Origin: Bacillota bacterium
GTDB lineage: Bacteria > Bacillota > Clostridia > Acetivibrionales > DSM-1351
Reading direction: 5' to 3'
Assembly: GCA_023391425.1 (NCBI GenBank)
Contig: JAEWAX010000052.1
Coordinates: 1 to 57,181, forward strand
Length of the DNA: 57,181 bases
Shown here: positions 7,853 to 16,298 of the stretch, piece after piece
Position numbering within the stretch: position 1 is the stretch's first letter
How the letters are laid out: each line of letters begins with the position of its first letter
The notes under the pieces: model-generated
Seen by the model: only the letters and a program-made list of their open reading frames with translations
Database searches by the model: none
What the model was told of the DNA's origin: nothing
Position numbers and translations under genes: made by a program

Positions 7853-8983
7853 ATGATAGGATATCCATTAATTAAAAAGAAAAATTACAAGGAAAGGTTT
7901 ACACTGTCAAAGTTGCTATCTTTATTTAAAAGAGATGACTCATCAAGTCAGGCCAAAGCAGTAATTAAAAAGGTTGTTAAGCTCCAGTGCGAAGAAAAAG
8001 TGTTTTATGATTTTGCATGCGATAATCAAATTGTTGCAGAAAAACAGCATATAGATACCAACGAATTATCTTTTGATGAAATGCTTGAAAAATTAAAGAG
8101 CCATAATGTGTATGGATTTGGGGGAGCAGCATTTCCAACATACGAAAAAATAAAAGCATTAATTGAGGCAAAAAAACCCAATAAGTATTTAATAATCAAC
8201 GGTATTGAATGTGATCCAGGGTTGGTGCATGATGCTTGGATGCTACGCAACCGTATAGACGAAATAGCAAAAGGAATTAGTATTTTAACGAAATTCATAG
8301 ATTTTAATAAAGTAATACTTGCAGTAAAAAATGATGAAGGAATTAGAAATATTAATGGAGTTGAAATAAAAGTTGTACCTGACCGTTATCCAATGGGTGC
8401 TGAAAGAATAATAATAAAAGAGTTATTTGGGCAAGAGATTGCACAAAATTGTATTCCAGCAAAAGAAGGTTTTCTTATACTTAACGTACAGACAATATAT
8501 GCAATTTATGAAGCAGTATTTCTTAATCATGATGCAAATACTAAATTTCTTACTATTGGTGACATACCAAATGGAAAGGCAGTAGTGGCTAGAGTCAAAA
8601 TTGGTACAAATATGGCTGAGTTAGCTAAAGGGGCTTTGGGAGAACAAAAAGACGTAGAACTATTTTGTGGTGGTGGTATTATGCAAGGCCATGAGATTTC
8701 TGAAGATGATAACATAGATCCTGAGGTTAATTTTATTGCATATGGAAAAAGGCCAATATATAAAGATGATGCAAAGTGTGCAAAATGTGGAGCTTGCTCA
8801 CGTGCTTGCCCCATGGGTTTAAAAGTACATAAGATAATTAATATGATAGAAAAGGGAGATAAGGAAAGACTTGCTGAGCTACACGTAGAAAAATGCATTG
8901 GATGTGGAGCATGTAGTTATGTATGCAAAGCAGATAAATTATTGTCACAGAAAATAATGGGGTGCGGGAAGATAAATGAATAA
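7853..8983 (+). CDS. RnfC-like electron-transfer protein with two [4Fe-4S] clusters
   Basis: A 376-residue soluble protein related to RnfC, the NADH-side subunit of Rnf complexes. The N-terminal part holds the Nqo1/RnfC flavin/NADH-binding-like fold (GFGGAAFPTYEK near residue 88; INGIECDPG). An SLBB-like region follows, then two ferredoxin motifs, CAKCGACSRACP from residue 309 and CIGCGACSYVC near 348. No other Rnf subunits are nearby, so it is probably a stand-alone RnfC/PrdC-type protein passing electrons from NADH to a dedicated reductase. The cysteines of both clusters are present, and I see no in-frame UGA that would make it a selenoprotein. The start ATG follows GGGGGGA. The next gene overlaps by 8 bp. 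Confidence 0.8.
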   Translation: MIGYPLIKKKNYKERFTLSKLLSLFKRDDSSSQAKAVIKKVVKLQCEEKVFYDFACDNQIVAEKQHIDTNELSFDEMLEKLKSHNVYGFGGAAFPTYEKIKALIEAKKPNKYLIINGIECDPGLVHDAWMLRNRIDEIAKGISILTKFIDFNKVILAVKNDEGIRNINGVEIKVVPDRYPMGAERIIIKELFGQEIAQNCIPAKEGFLILNVQTIYAIYEAVFLNHDANTKFLTIGDIPNGKAVVARVKIGTNMAELAKGALGEQKDVELFCGGGIMQGHEISEDDNIDPEVNFIAYGKRPIYKDDAKCAKCGACSRACPMGLKVHKIINMIEKGDKERLAELHVEKCIGCGACSYVCKADKLLSQKIMGCGKINE

Positions 8984-9539
8984 TAAGCTAATGAATAGGA
9001 TACTCAATAGTAAACACGTTTTGATATGGGGAATAGTGATATTTGCGATTACATTGTATTTAGTTAATTATAGCCCTTGGAGTAGTACTTCCTTAAGACA
9101 GTATAATGGAGGCTATGGAACATTTGATATGAAGTCATATGATGCTGATATTGTATATAAAGTTTTAGATGTGATGAAGCCAGAGGGTTTTAAAGTATAT
9201 AACTTATATTTTATAGGAGATTTTCTGTTTATTATAGGTATGGGAATTTTACAAATAAGAATTTCTGCATTTGTTTTTATAAATTTTCACAAGAATATCT
9301 TAGTCAAATTTGGCATATGGCTTGCTATTGCAAAAGGTATATTTGACACAGTAGAAAATACAATGATTTTAGTGGTATTAAATAGTTATCCTTCTCAAAT
9401 GCCTATGATAGTTGATATTGCAAAAACAGCAACATTTTTAAAATTAAAAGTGATTATATTGTGGTACATAATTATTTCAGTAGGCATAATGATTAGAATA
9501 ATTACTTGGTTGAGAAAATTATACATAAATAAAACATAA
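8976..9539 (+). CDS. Four-helix membrane protein of unknown function
   Basis: A 187-residue integral membrane protein with four predicted helices (roughly residues 14-32, 72-92, 105-127 and 150-172). A periplasm-facing loop contains GGYGTFDMKSYDAD. It overlaps the end of the RnfC-like gene by 8 bp, so the two are likely co-transcribed and translationally coupled. The layout resembles a widespread clostridial hypothetical family, but I cannot name a function. A membrane partner for the RnfC-like protein is possible from the overlap alone. Confidence 0.75.
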   Translation: MNNKLMNRILNSKHVLIWGIVIFAITLYLVNYSPWSSTSLRQYNGGYGTFDMKSYDADIVYKVLDVMKPEGFKVYNLYFIGDFLFIIGMGILQIRISAFVFINFHKNILVKFGIWLAIAKGIFDTVENTMILVVLNSYPSQMPMIVDIAKTATFLKLKVIILWYIIISVGIMIRIITWLRKLYINKT

Positions 9540-9614
9540 AAATAATATGTATTAATAGGATAGGTGTGCAAGTATTAAGAAACAGATGGGTAATCATATT
9601 GAGAATTCTACATG

Positions 9615-9665
9615 GAAAGTTGTAAATGAAAGTTGTAAAGGAAAGTTGAAAGGAAAGTTGTAAAA
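9615..9665 (+). repeat. Short tandem repeat, about four 13-bp units
   Basis: Units of the form GAAAGTTGTAAAN repeat four times (one unit is a base shorter) immediately before the T-box promoter. AGTTGTAAA-type spacing of just over one helical turn could be regulatory or simple slippage. Confidence 0.7.
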
Positions 9666-9675
9666 TGAAATACAT

Positions 9676-9704
9676 TTGACAACACCTGCAAATTTTGATA
9701 TCAT
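9676..9704 (+). promoter_or_regulatory. Promoter of the T-box transcript
   Basis: A perfect TTGACA (9676-9681), a 17-bp spacer and TATCAT (9699-9704) lie directly upstream of the T-box stem I. Confidence 0.75.
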
Positions 9705-9726
9705 ATTTTACAATTAGTTAAATGCG

Positions 9727-10021
9727 TTGATAGGGAGAACACATTATGTATTGTGCTTCAGAGAGCTGTTGGTTGGTGAAAAACAGTGCACAGAGTAGTC
9801 GTGAACTTGCCCTTGAGCAGTCAGCCGAAGAAAGCTGAGCAACCATTATGGTAGCCTCAGCAAGTAGGAATGAACGGGTTTCTCGCCGTTACAACGAGAG
9901 GGCATTTACCATTTGGATTGATGCCGCAGAGTGGGTATTTATAATACCAATAAGAGTGGTACCACGGGAGCTTAAAGCTTTCGTCTCTTGCAGAAATGTT
10001 GAGGGATGAAAGCTTTTTTTG
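9727..10021 (+). promoter_or_regulatory. T-box leader (tRNA-sensing riboswitch) with terminator
   Basis: The leader shows the standard T-box landmarks in order. The stem I base is AGGG/CCCU. The distal stem I contains AGAGAG...GGTTGGTGAAAA. The 3' side of the specifier region is GTGAACTTGCCCTTGAGC. The T-box sequence AAGAGTGGTACCACGGG is at 9952-9968. A terminator (AAAGCTTTC with GAAAGCTTTTTTT) ends near 10021. Aligned from memory with the B. subtilis glyQS leader (GAA-N-specifier), the specifier would be UUG (Leu). The base after it is not the usual purine, so UGC (Cys) or other registers remain open. It controls the fusion gene downstream by uncharged-tRNA-dependent antitermination. Confidence 0.93.
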
Positions 10022-10108
10022 TATAGTTTTCTCTATCCCTCAGCTAAAGACTTATTGATGAGCTGGTATATAAAACACGGCATACTAGACTTTAGGAGGA
10101 GATAATTT

Positions 10109-12640
10109 ATGAAAATTGCATTTTCAACGCTGGGCTGTCCTGATTTTAGTTGGACAGACATTTATTCTATGGCTAAGGACATAGGTTTTGACGGAATCGA
10201 AATCCGTGGATTAGGTGAAGAAATCTTCGCTGTTAAGGCACAGCCCTTTACTGAAAGTCAGTTACCACAAACATTAGAAAAACTTTCAAAATTACACCTT
10301 GAAATTCCTTGTCTTTCTTCTGGTAATTGTCTGAAATTTGCAGATAATGAGGAGAAAAACTATCAAGAGATTGTACAGTATATTATGCTGGCATCAAAGC
10401 TTGGAACACCATTTATTCGCATTCTTGCTGACCTTGACCCTCAGCCAAATGGAGAAGTTGATGACAAGATTGTTTTATCTGCACTACAACGTCTAATCCC
10501 AGTTGCTGAAGAGAAGGGTGTTACGCTACTGATTGAAACTAATGGTGTTTACTCTGATACAAGCCGCTTGTGTAAGTTACTTGATCAAGTCGCAAGTGAT
10601 GCAGTGGCTGCACTTTGGGATGCTCACCATCCTTATAGATTTTCAGGGGAGACTCCTGAAAAGACTGTACAGAATCTTGGTGCTTATATAAAATATGTAC
10701 ATATCAAGGATTCAGTTGTGGAGAATAATGCAATTAAATATCGTATGATAGGTGAAGGCGATTTGCCTATAGACAGCATTATGCTGGCGCTACGCTCAAT
10801 TAATTATGAAGGCTATGTATCCCTTGAATGGGTTAAGCGCTGGGCGTCTGAACTTAGTGATGCAGGAGTTGTATTCCCACACTTTATAAACTACATGGGC
10901 CAATACACAGAAAAAAGTGTAGTTAAGAGCCATCTGTTTGACAACAATGCTAGAACTGGAAAATATGTATGGGAAAAGGACACACTCATTGATTTAACTT
11001 TCCCACAGGTACTTGACCGTATGGTTGATGAGTTCCCAGACCAGTATGCATTTCGATATACCGAATTAGACTACACCAGGACTTATTCAGAGTTCCGTGA
11101 CGATGTTGATACTTTTGCACGTTCTCTGATTACATTGGGTGTAAAACCTGGTGACCATGTTGCTATCTGGGCAACTAATGTTCCACAGTGGTTTATCACT
11201 TTCTGGGCAGCCACTAAAATAGGAGCAGTTCTTGTTACTGTGAATACTGCTTACAAGATTTATGAGGCAGAATACTTACTACGTCAGTCAGATACTCACA
11301 CCCTTGTTATGATAGATGGTTGTAAGGACTCTGATTATGTTTCTATTATTAAGGAACTTTGCCCAGAGCTAGAAACTGCTGAGGCAGGAAAACCATTACA
11401 CATGAAACGTCTTCCGTTCTTGCGCAACATTATTACAGTTGAATCCAAGCTGAAGGGTTGTCTGACTTGGGAGGAAGCCTTAGCTATGGCTGATGGTACA
11501 TCGATTGATGAAGTTTACCGTCGTCAATTTTCTATTAACAAACACGATGTTTGCAACATGCAGTATACATCAGGAACTACAGGTTTTCCAAAGGGTGTTA
11601 TGCTAACTCACTATAATGTTGTTAACAACGGTAAAAATATTGGTGACTGTATGGACCTTTCCACTGCTGACCGTATGATGATTCAAGTCCCAATGTTCCA
11701 TTGCTTTGGAATGGTGCTTTCGATGACTGCCTCAATGACACATGGTGTTACTATGTCTCCAATGCCAGCTTTTTCTCCGAAAAAGTCACTAGCTTGTATT
11801 AACAAGGAGAAAATTACCTGCTTTCACGGTGTTCCAACTATGTTTATTGCAATGCTTGAACATGAAGATTTCCCAAAGACGGACTTCTCTTATATGAGAA
11901 CTGGTATAATGGCAGGTAGCCCATGTCCTGTAAAAGTTATGCAGGATGTAGTTGACAAGATGAATATGTCTCAGATAACTATTGTATTTGGGCAGACTGA
12001 ATCATCTCCAGGCTGCACTCAGAGCCGCGTTGATGATTCCATCGATTTAAGAGTAAATACTGTAGGTCGTGCACTGCCTGGTGTAGAATGTAAAATTGTA
12101 GACCCGGAAACTGGTGAGGATTTACCTGACAATGTGGATGGTGAGTTTGTTGCACGAGGCTATAATATTATGAAAGGTTATTATAAGATGCCAGAGGCAA
12201 CGGCAAATGCTATAGATGAAAATGGGTGGCTGCACACTGGAGATATTGCAAGGCGTGATGCTAATGGTAACTACAAAATCACCGGGCGTATGAAGGATAT
12301 GATAATTCGTGGTGGTGAGAACATATATCCAAAGGAAATTGAAGACTTTATATATCATCATCCTAAAGTTAAGGATGTTCAGGTTATTGGTGTCCCAGAC
12401 AAACAATATGGTGAGGAGATTATGGCTTGCGTTATTCTCAAAGAGAATGAGGAATTGACTGAAGATGAACTCAAAGATTATATTCGTACACATATGGCAA
12501 AACACAAAACTCCACGGTACATTGCTTTTGTAAATGAATTCCCAATGAATGCTGCTGGTAAAATTCTTAAATACAAAATGCGCGAGGATGCTGTAGAAAA
12601 GTTGGGCTTGCAAAAAGACAACAGCGTTGTTACTGCATAA
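10109..12640 (+). CDS. Fusion protein: sugar-phosphate-isomerase-like TIM barrel + acyl-CoA synthetase (AMP-binding)
   Basis: The 843-residue product has two enzymes in one chain. Residues 1-~270 form an AP-endonuclease-2/xylose-isomerase-like TIM barrel (MKIAFSTLGCPDFSW; metal-ligand-type segments LIETNG, WDAHHP, VHIKD, SLEW). Residues ~290-843 form a complete ANL-superfamily ligase. Its P-loop YTSGTTGFPKG starts at Tyr486, FGQTESSPG and WLHTGD motifs follow, and GKILK (Lys821) carries the catalytic C-terminal lysine. The ligase half resembles medium/long-chain or aromatic acyl-CoA synthetases. The substrate is unknown. ATG 10109 follows AGGAGGAG. T-box control is highly unusual for such a ligase and links expression to one aminoacyl-tRNA's charging, which suggests an amino-acid-derived acid as substrate (inference). 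A strong terminator follows. Confidence 0.88.
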   Translation: MKIAFSTLGCPDFSWTDIYSMAKDIGFDGIEIRGLGEEIFAVKAQPFTESQLPQTLEKLSKLHLEIPCLSSGNCLKFADNEEKNYQEIVQYIMLASKLGTPFIRILADLDPQPNGEVDDKIVLSALQRLIPVAEEKGVTLLIETNGVYSDTSRLCKLLDQVASDAVAALWDAHHPYRFSGETPEKTVQNLGAYIKYVHIKDSVVENNAIKYRMIGEGDLPIDSIMLALRSINYEGYVSLEWVKRWASELSDAGVVFPHFINYMGQYTEKSVVKSHLFDNNARTGKYVWEKDTLIDLTFPQVLDRMVDEFPDQYAFRYTELDYTRTYSEFRDDVDTFARSLITLGVKPGDHVAIWATNVPQWFITFWAATKIGAVLVTVNTAYKIYEAEYLLRQSDTHTLVMIDGCKDSDYVSIIKELCPELETAEAGKPLHMKRLPFLRNIITVESKLKGCLTWEEALAMADGTSIDEVYRRQFSINKHDVCNMQYTSGTTGFPKGVMLTHYNVVNNGKNIGDCMDLSTADRMMIQVPMFHCFGMVLSMTASMTHGVTMSPMPAFSPKKSLACINKEKITCFHGVPTMFIAMLEHEDFPKTDFSYMRTGIMAGSPCPVKVMQDVVDKMNMSQITIVFGQTESSPGCTQSRVDDSIDLRVNTVGRALPGVECKIVDPETGEDLPDNVDGEFVARGYNIMKGYYKMPEATANAIDENGWLHTGDIARRDANGNYKITGRMKDMIIRGGENIYPKEIEDFIYHHPKVKDVQVIGVPDKQYGEEIMACVILKENEELTEDELKDYIRTHMAKHKTPRYIAFVNEFPMNAAGKILKYKMREDAVEKLGLQKDNSVVTA

Positions 12641-12705
12641 TAAGTATTAACGAAGCATAATAATGTGCTAATCATAAATAAAACATTTAAAAATAAGAAA
12701 CCTCT

Positions 12706-12744
12706 AAAAATCCCCTCATAATTATAGTTTGAAGGGGATTTTTT
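12706..12744 (+). terminator. Terminator of the TIM-barrel/AMP-ligase gene
   Basis: AAAAATCCCCT pairs with AGGGGATTTTTT across a 16-nt loop, about 65 bases after the stop codon. Confidence 0.85.
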
Positions 12745-12836
12745 GAGAAAAATACTCTCAAAGTGATAACATAATACTAAGAATATTTGTATTTATTATT
12801 AGTTTTTAACATTCACATTGGAAAGGATGAATATAA

Positions 12837-13565
12837 ATGGATTTTGAAAACAAAGTTATTATAGTTTCAGGGTCAGGTTCAGGAATCGGCAAGGGCTGTG
12901 CAGAGTTATTAATACAGAAAGGTGCATTAGTAATTGGTTTAGATATAGCGCAATCTACTATTATCCATGAAAAATATAGACACTATAAGGTCAGCGTAAA
13001 TGATGAACAACAGATTAAAGAAGCTATCGATGAAATTGAAGCTTTATATGGAAAAATTGATGGGTTGGCAAATTGCGCCGGAGTATTTGCAACTTCAAAA
13101 CCTTTTTATGAATTAGACACAAGTGAGTGGAACAAAGTAATAACAACAAATCTTACAGGTGTTTTTCTTCTATCGAAATATACATCACTAAAAATGATTA
13201 AAAGGAAAAATGGAAGGATTGTAAATATAAGCTGCATCAGATCGCGTATAGTCAGTAATAATATGGCTGATTATGCATCTTCAAAAGGAGGAGTAGTTGC
13301 TTTGACATCAGCTATGGCGTTGGATTTGAAGAATTATAATATTAGAGTGAATTCTGTAGCGCCCGGTTTTACATATACAGGAATGACATCTGCAGCTTTT
13401 GACAATCCTGAAATTAGAACTATCTCTGAAAGTATAATACCTGTCGGCAAAATTGCAAAACCAGAAGATATTGCTAATGTTGTTCTGTTTTTACTTTCTG
13501 ACATGTCGGATTATATTAATGGTGAAACAATATTTGTAGATGGTGGTTTTAAAATATCAAAATGA
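12837..13565 (+). CDS. SDR-family NAD(P)-dependent oxidoreductase
   Basis: A 242-residue classical short-chain dehydrogenase/reductase. The Rossmann glycine motif SGSGSGIGKG lies at residues ~11-20, NCAG is near 80, and the catalytic set is Ser132, Tyr146 and Lys150 (YASSK). The C-terminal PG and GETIFVDGG motifs are typical. The start ATG follows GGAAAGGATGA. It has its own upstream gap after the ligase terminator and ends in a bidirectional terminator, so it is probably a single-gene unit. Specificity (sugar, steroid, 3-oxoacyl or other) cannot be read from the sequence. Closest general match: 3-oxoacyl-ACP-reductase-like or glucose-dehydrogenase-like SDRs. Confidence 0.9.
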   Translation: MDFENKVIIVSGSGSGIGKGCAELLIQKGALVIGLDIAQSTIIHEKYRHYKVSVNDEQQIKEAIDEIEALYGKIDGLANCAGVFATSKPFYELDTSEWNKVITTNLTGVFLLSKYTSLKMIKRKNGRIVNISCIRSRIVSNNMADYASSKGGVVALTSAMALDLKNYNIRVNSVAPGFTYTGMTSAAFDNPEIRTISESIIPVGKIAKPEDIANVVLFLLSDMSDYINGETIFVDGGFKISK

Positions 13566-13569
13566 TTCA

Positions 13570-13612
13570 AAACAAAAGCAGATGATTAGACCTACTACAT
13601 CTGCTTTTGTTT
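13570..13612. terminator. Bidirectional terminator between SDR and the minus-strand operon
   Basis: A perfect 15-bp stem (AAACAAAAGCAGATG with CATCTGCTTTTGTTT) and a 13-nt loop, with A/T-rich tails on both sides. It lies between the convergent SDR gene and the 39-aa peptide gene. Confidence 0.85.
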
Positions 13613-13622
13613 GCGTAATGTG

Positions 13623-13742
13623 TTACATACCAAAATGACTTTTAACCATACCTAAATTACTACCAACAAGATGAAAAATTGTTACTAATACTATAAGTAT
13701 GATTAAACAAATAATCAATTTCCCCATATGTTTCTTTAACAT
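13623..13742 (-). CDS. 39-residue single-helix membrane peptide
   Basis: A short gene with a near-perfect ribosome site (GGAAAGGAGGTG, 5 bases before ATG). It encodes 39 residues: a basic start (MLKKHMGK), one hydrophobic helix (about residues 9-26) and a hydrophilic tail. It lies downstream of, and on the same strand as, the ABC permease/ATPase operon, separated by about 150 bp without an obvious terminator. The strong ribosome site and the membrane-helix design argue that it is real. It may be a small subunit or regulator of the transporter, but that is inference from position. Confidence 0.6.
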   Translation of the reverse strand: MLKKHMGKLIICLIILIVLVTIFHLVGSNLGMVKSHFGM

Positions 13743-13892
13743 AGAAACACCTCCTTTCCAGATTTTAGTCTAACTCAAGGTTGTTTAAGGAGTGAGATCC
13801 CATATGAAGCCTATTCATCAGGTCTATCACCACTAATATCCATACTTCTATTAGTTAGAGATTAGCTAGTACAGTTATAATAATTGAGATTT

Positions 13893-16280
13893 TTATTCAT
13901 AGGAAAGAGCTTTTACTACTGGCATCTTTATCGCTTTCCAGGATGGGTAGAAGCTTGCAAGTGCAGCAAAGCATATGACAATAACAAACCAGATTATATA
14001 TCCTAAGTTGGAAATAGCAAATTCAAGCGGTGATTTAAAAAATAGCATCCCAAAGTTATAACATACGAATTTGCTTATTGGCCATGAGAAAATTATTGAT
14101 ATAAGCCAGCTTAATACACCTATAATCATCCCTTCTGTTTCGAAGATTCCTATCAAGGAATGCGCAGATGCGCCCACTGCCCGCATAACGCCAATTTCTC
14201 TCGTTCTCTCAAGGACATTGATACTTACAGTTGTCGCCAATCCCAAACCTCCTACAATTACTACTAGCACAGACATAACGATAAGGAACGAAGCGATTAT
14301 TAGGAGATGGTCTACTAAAGCTTTTCGAGAATCTGCTATTTTCACAAGAGAACTCACACCTATACCTTTATCTATCATTTTTTGCTCAATTAGCCTTGCA
14401 ACCGCTGATTGTGAGGAAGCACTATGGATATTGGTAACAACCACTGCGCTTTTTGCAAATCCTTGTTTTTGGGTTATTTCTGCAAGGTATTCTGAATTCA
14501 CATATGCTGATGGTATGCCTGCCATCTCATTGGATATACCAATGACCTTCCATTTTTTAGCTGATTGGTTAATCCTCAGAACGACTTCGTCACCTATCTT
14601 AATATCTGGTTCGTTAGATAACAGTCGTTGGTTGATAACCAGCGCATTTTTATCAGTAGGTTCGAGCCATTTCCCATCATAAAGTGGGGGCGATGACATA
14701 AGACTAGTGGAGGATGGTGGTGCAATGATATTAAAGTTATTCCCGGAGGTTCCATCCTGGTAAATACGGAATGCGCTTGCACCACCCCAGCCTTCCACAG
14801 CTGTCACTCCAGCAATTTCGTTTATAGTATCCTCTACACTTTTTAGCTGCTGTGGACGATCGAAAGTGACCTGAATATCATAGGAAATGGTGTTTATTCT
14901 TTTATCTACTGTATTGTACATTGAAGCATAAATATTCATTGCAACAATGAAACCAGTCCCTCCGGCTGCCATGACTAGCAGGGTGAATATTAAACGTCCT
15001 TTGCGCCTAAAAGTATTTCGGAGGGACAGCAAAAGCGGGCGAGGAAGAAACTTAGAAATTGTCTGGCTTGAATCCAGTTCTTTACCTGAATATTTTTCCT
15101 GCTTGATACCATAATCACTGATTGATTCTCTTACTGTAACCTTGCTGCCTTTAAAAATAGGATAAGCAGCTGTTAGTAACGGTATAAGCAAACCTACAAC
15201 TAGCTCAAGTATAAATATAGATAAAGGGATGCTATAACTGTAAATGTTGAAATTTAGTATTTGCGCTGCAATCCATGCATATCCGCGTCCCGCAAAAATG
15301 CCTATAGGCAAGCTTATAAACAAGGCGACAAGAGCCAGAACTAAAACCATACCTTGATATAAACCAGCTATTTGTAGTGAGTTAGCACCAATGGCTTTCA
15401 TAATACCAATCTGCCGTATTTGCTGTTCAAGTATAGATGTAATTATGTTCGCAATCAAAATCCCACTTAATACAAGTGAAAGTAAACCGAATATCTCCAT
15501 TAGGTAAAGAAGAGTTGCCATCTGGTCAAAATGCGGATGTTTTCCTGGCTTAGGAATATCAATGCTGTTAACTTCATAACCATCTTCTTCAAGATAACTT
15601 TTTAACTGATTTACATTGTTTCGAATTTGTTTTATGTTCATTTCATCTTGCGCAACGAGAATTTTTAATTCTGTGTTCTTTGCTTTTCCTCCAAGAAGTT
15701 GTAATGTATCTGAGGTAATATAGCCGTAAGCAAATCCCTCCATCCAGGCAGGGGCCAAACCAGGAGCATGCACAGTTCCAGTGAGTTTCAGAGTAGTTTT
15801 GTTTCCGTTAGGTATTTTAATGTTAACCGATTGGCCAATTTCTGCATTGGCAATTGACAATGCTTTACGTTCAAATAGTATTTCACCTGTATCGGGAACT
15901 GATTTGCCTTCTTCAGCTGTAAAGGTATCCAGTCGGACATCATTGAAATCATTTATTACAAAAAGCCAGATATCTTTCCATTCATTATCTCCGACTTCCA
16001 CACGTCCGACTATCTTTTCTCTTTTTTCGGCGTCTTTTATGTAGGGTAAGTTCCTGATTCCTTGAATATATGAATCACTTAATGAGTCAGTTAATATGGT
16101 TGCTGACGCAGGAGTGGTATTCATGTAGTTTATGTTCATTTCTCTCATGAGAATTGAATAAGAATTTGCTACTACTGAAATTCCAAAAACACCGATACAC
16201 ATGGCTAATACAACAAGGATTATTCTCGTTTTATTGGTAGAAAAGTCACCAATTATTTTGCGCCATCTTGATTTAATCAT
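13893..16280 (-). CDS. ABC transporter permease, MacB/FtsX type (double-module)
   Basis: A 795-residue permease with an N-terminal membrane anchor (residues ~17-38) and a large extracytoplasmic MacB-like periplasmic-core domain. Three helices (FtsX domain, ~255-375) follow, then a second anchor, a second extracellular domain and a second FtsX domain at the C-terminus (~665-785). This duplicated MacB_PCD-FtsX layout is typical of Gram-positive lipoprotein/peptide-efflux permeases working with a LolD-like ATPase. The start ATG is preceded by AAAGGAGG, 18 bp after the ATPase gene. Both genes diverge from a TetR gene that probably controls them. The substrate is unknown; antimicrobial-peptide or lipid export are common roles for the family. 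Confidence 0.9.
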   Translation of the reverse strand: MIKSRWRKIIGDFSTNKTRIILVVLAMCIGVFGISVVANSYSILMREMNINYMNTTPASATILTDSLSDSYIQGIRNLPYIKDAEKREKIVGRVEVGDNEWKDIWLFVINDFNDVRLDTFTAEEGKSVPDTGEILFERKALSIANAEIGQSVNIKIPNGNKTTLKLTGTVHAPGLAPAWMEGFAYGYITSDTLQLLGGKAKNTELKILVAQDEMNIKQIRNNVNQLKSYLEEDGYEVNSIDIPKPGKHPHFDQMATLLYLMEIFGLLSLVLSGILIANIITSILEQQIRQIGIMKAIGANSLQIAGLYQGMVLVLALVALFISLPIGIFAGRGYAWIAAQILNFNIYSYSIPLSIFILELVVGLLIPLLTAAYPIFKGSKVTVRESISDYGIKQEKYSGKELDSSQTISKFLPRPLLLSLRNTFRRKGRLIFTLLVMAAGGTGFIVAMNIYASMYNTVDKRINTISYDIQVTFDRPQQLKSVEDTINEIAGVTAVEGWGGASAFRIYQDGTSGNNFNIIAPPSSTSLMSSPPLYDGKWLEPTDKNALVINQRLLSNEPDIKIGDEVVLRINQSAKKWKVIGISNEMAGIPSAYVNSEYLAEITQKQGFAKSAVVVTNIHSASSQSAVARLIEQKMIDKGIGVSSLVKIADSRKALVDHLLIIASFLIVMSVLVVIVGGLGLATTVSINVLERTREIGVMRAVGASAHSLIGIFETEGMIIGVLSWLISIIFSWPISKFVCYNFGMLFFKSPLEFAISNLGYIIWFVIVICFAALASFYPSWKAIKMPVVKALSYE

Positions 16281-16298
16281 ATAGAGGGCCTCCTTTAT

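Noticed and set aside
7853..8983. Possible selenoprotein (PrdC-like)
   Set aside because: No in-frame UGA or selenocysteine insertion context is seen; the frame is ordinary throughout.
12122..12613. 163-codon minus-strand frame inside the AMP-ligase gene
   Set aside because: It is antisense to a strongly conserved ligase domain and has low-complexity, non-protein-like composition.
14071..14682. 203-codon plus-strand frame inside the MacB-like permease
   Set aside because: It is the reverse of conserved membrane helices and has no ribosome site or family match.
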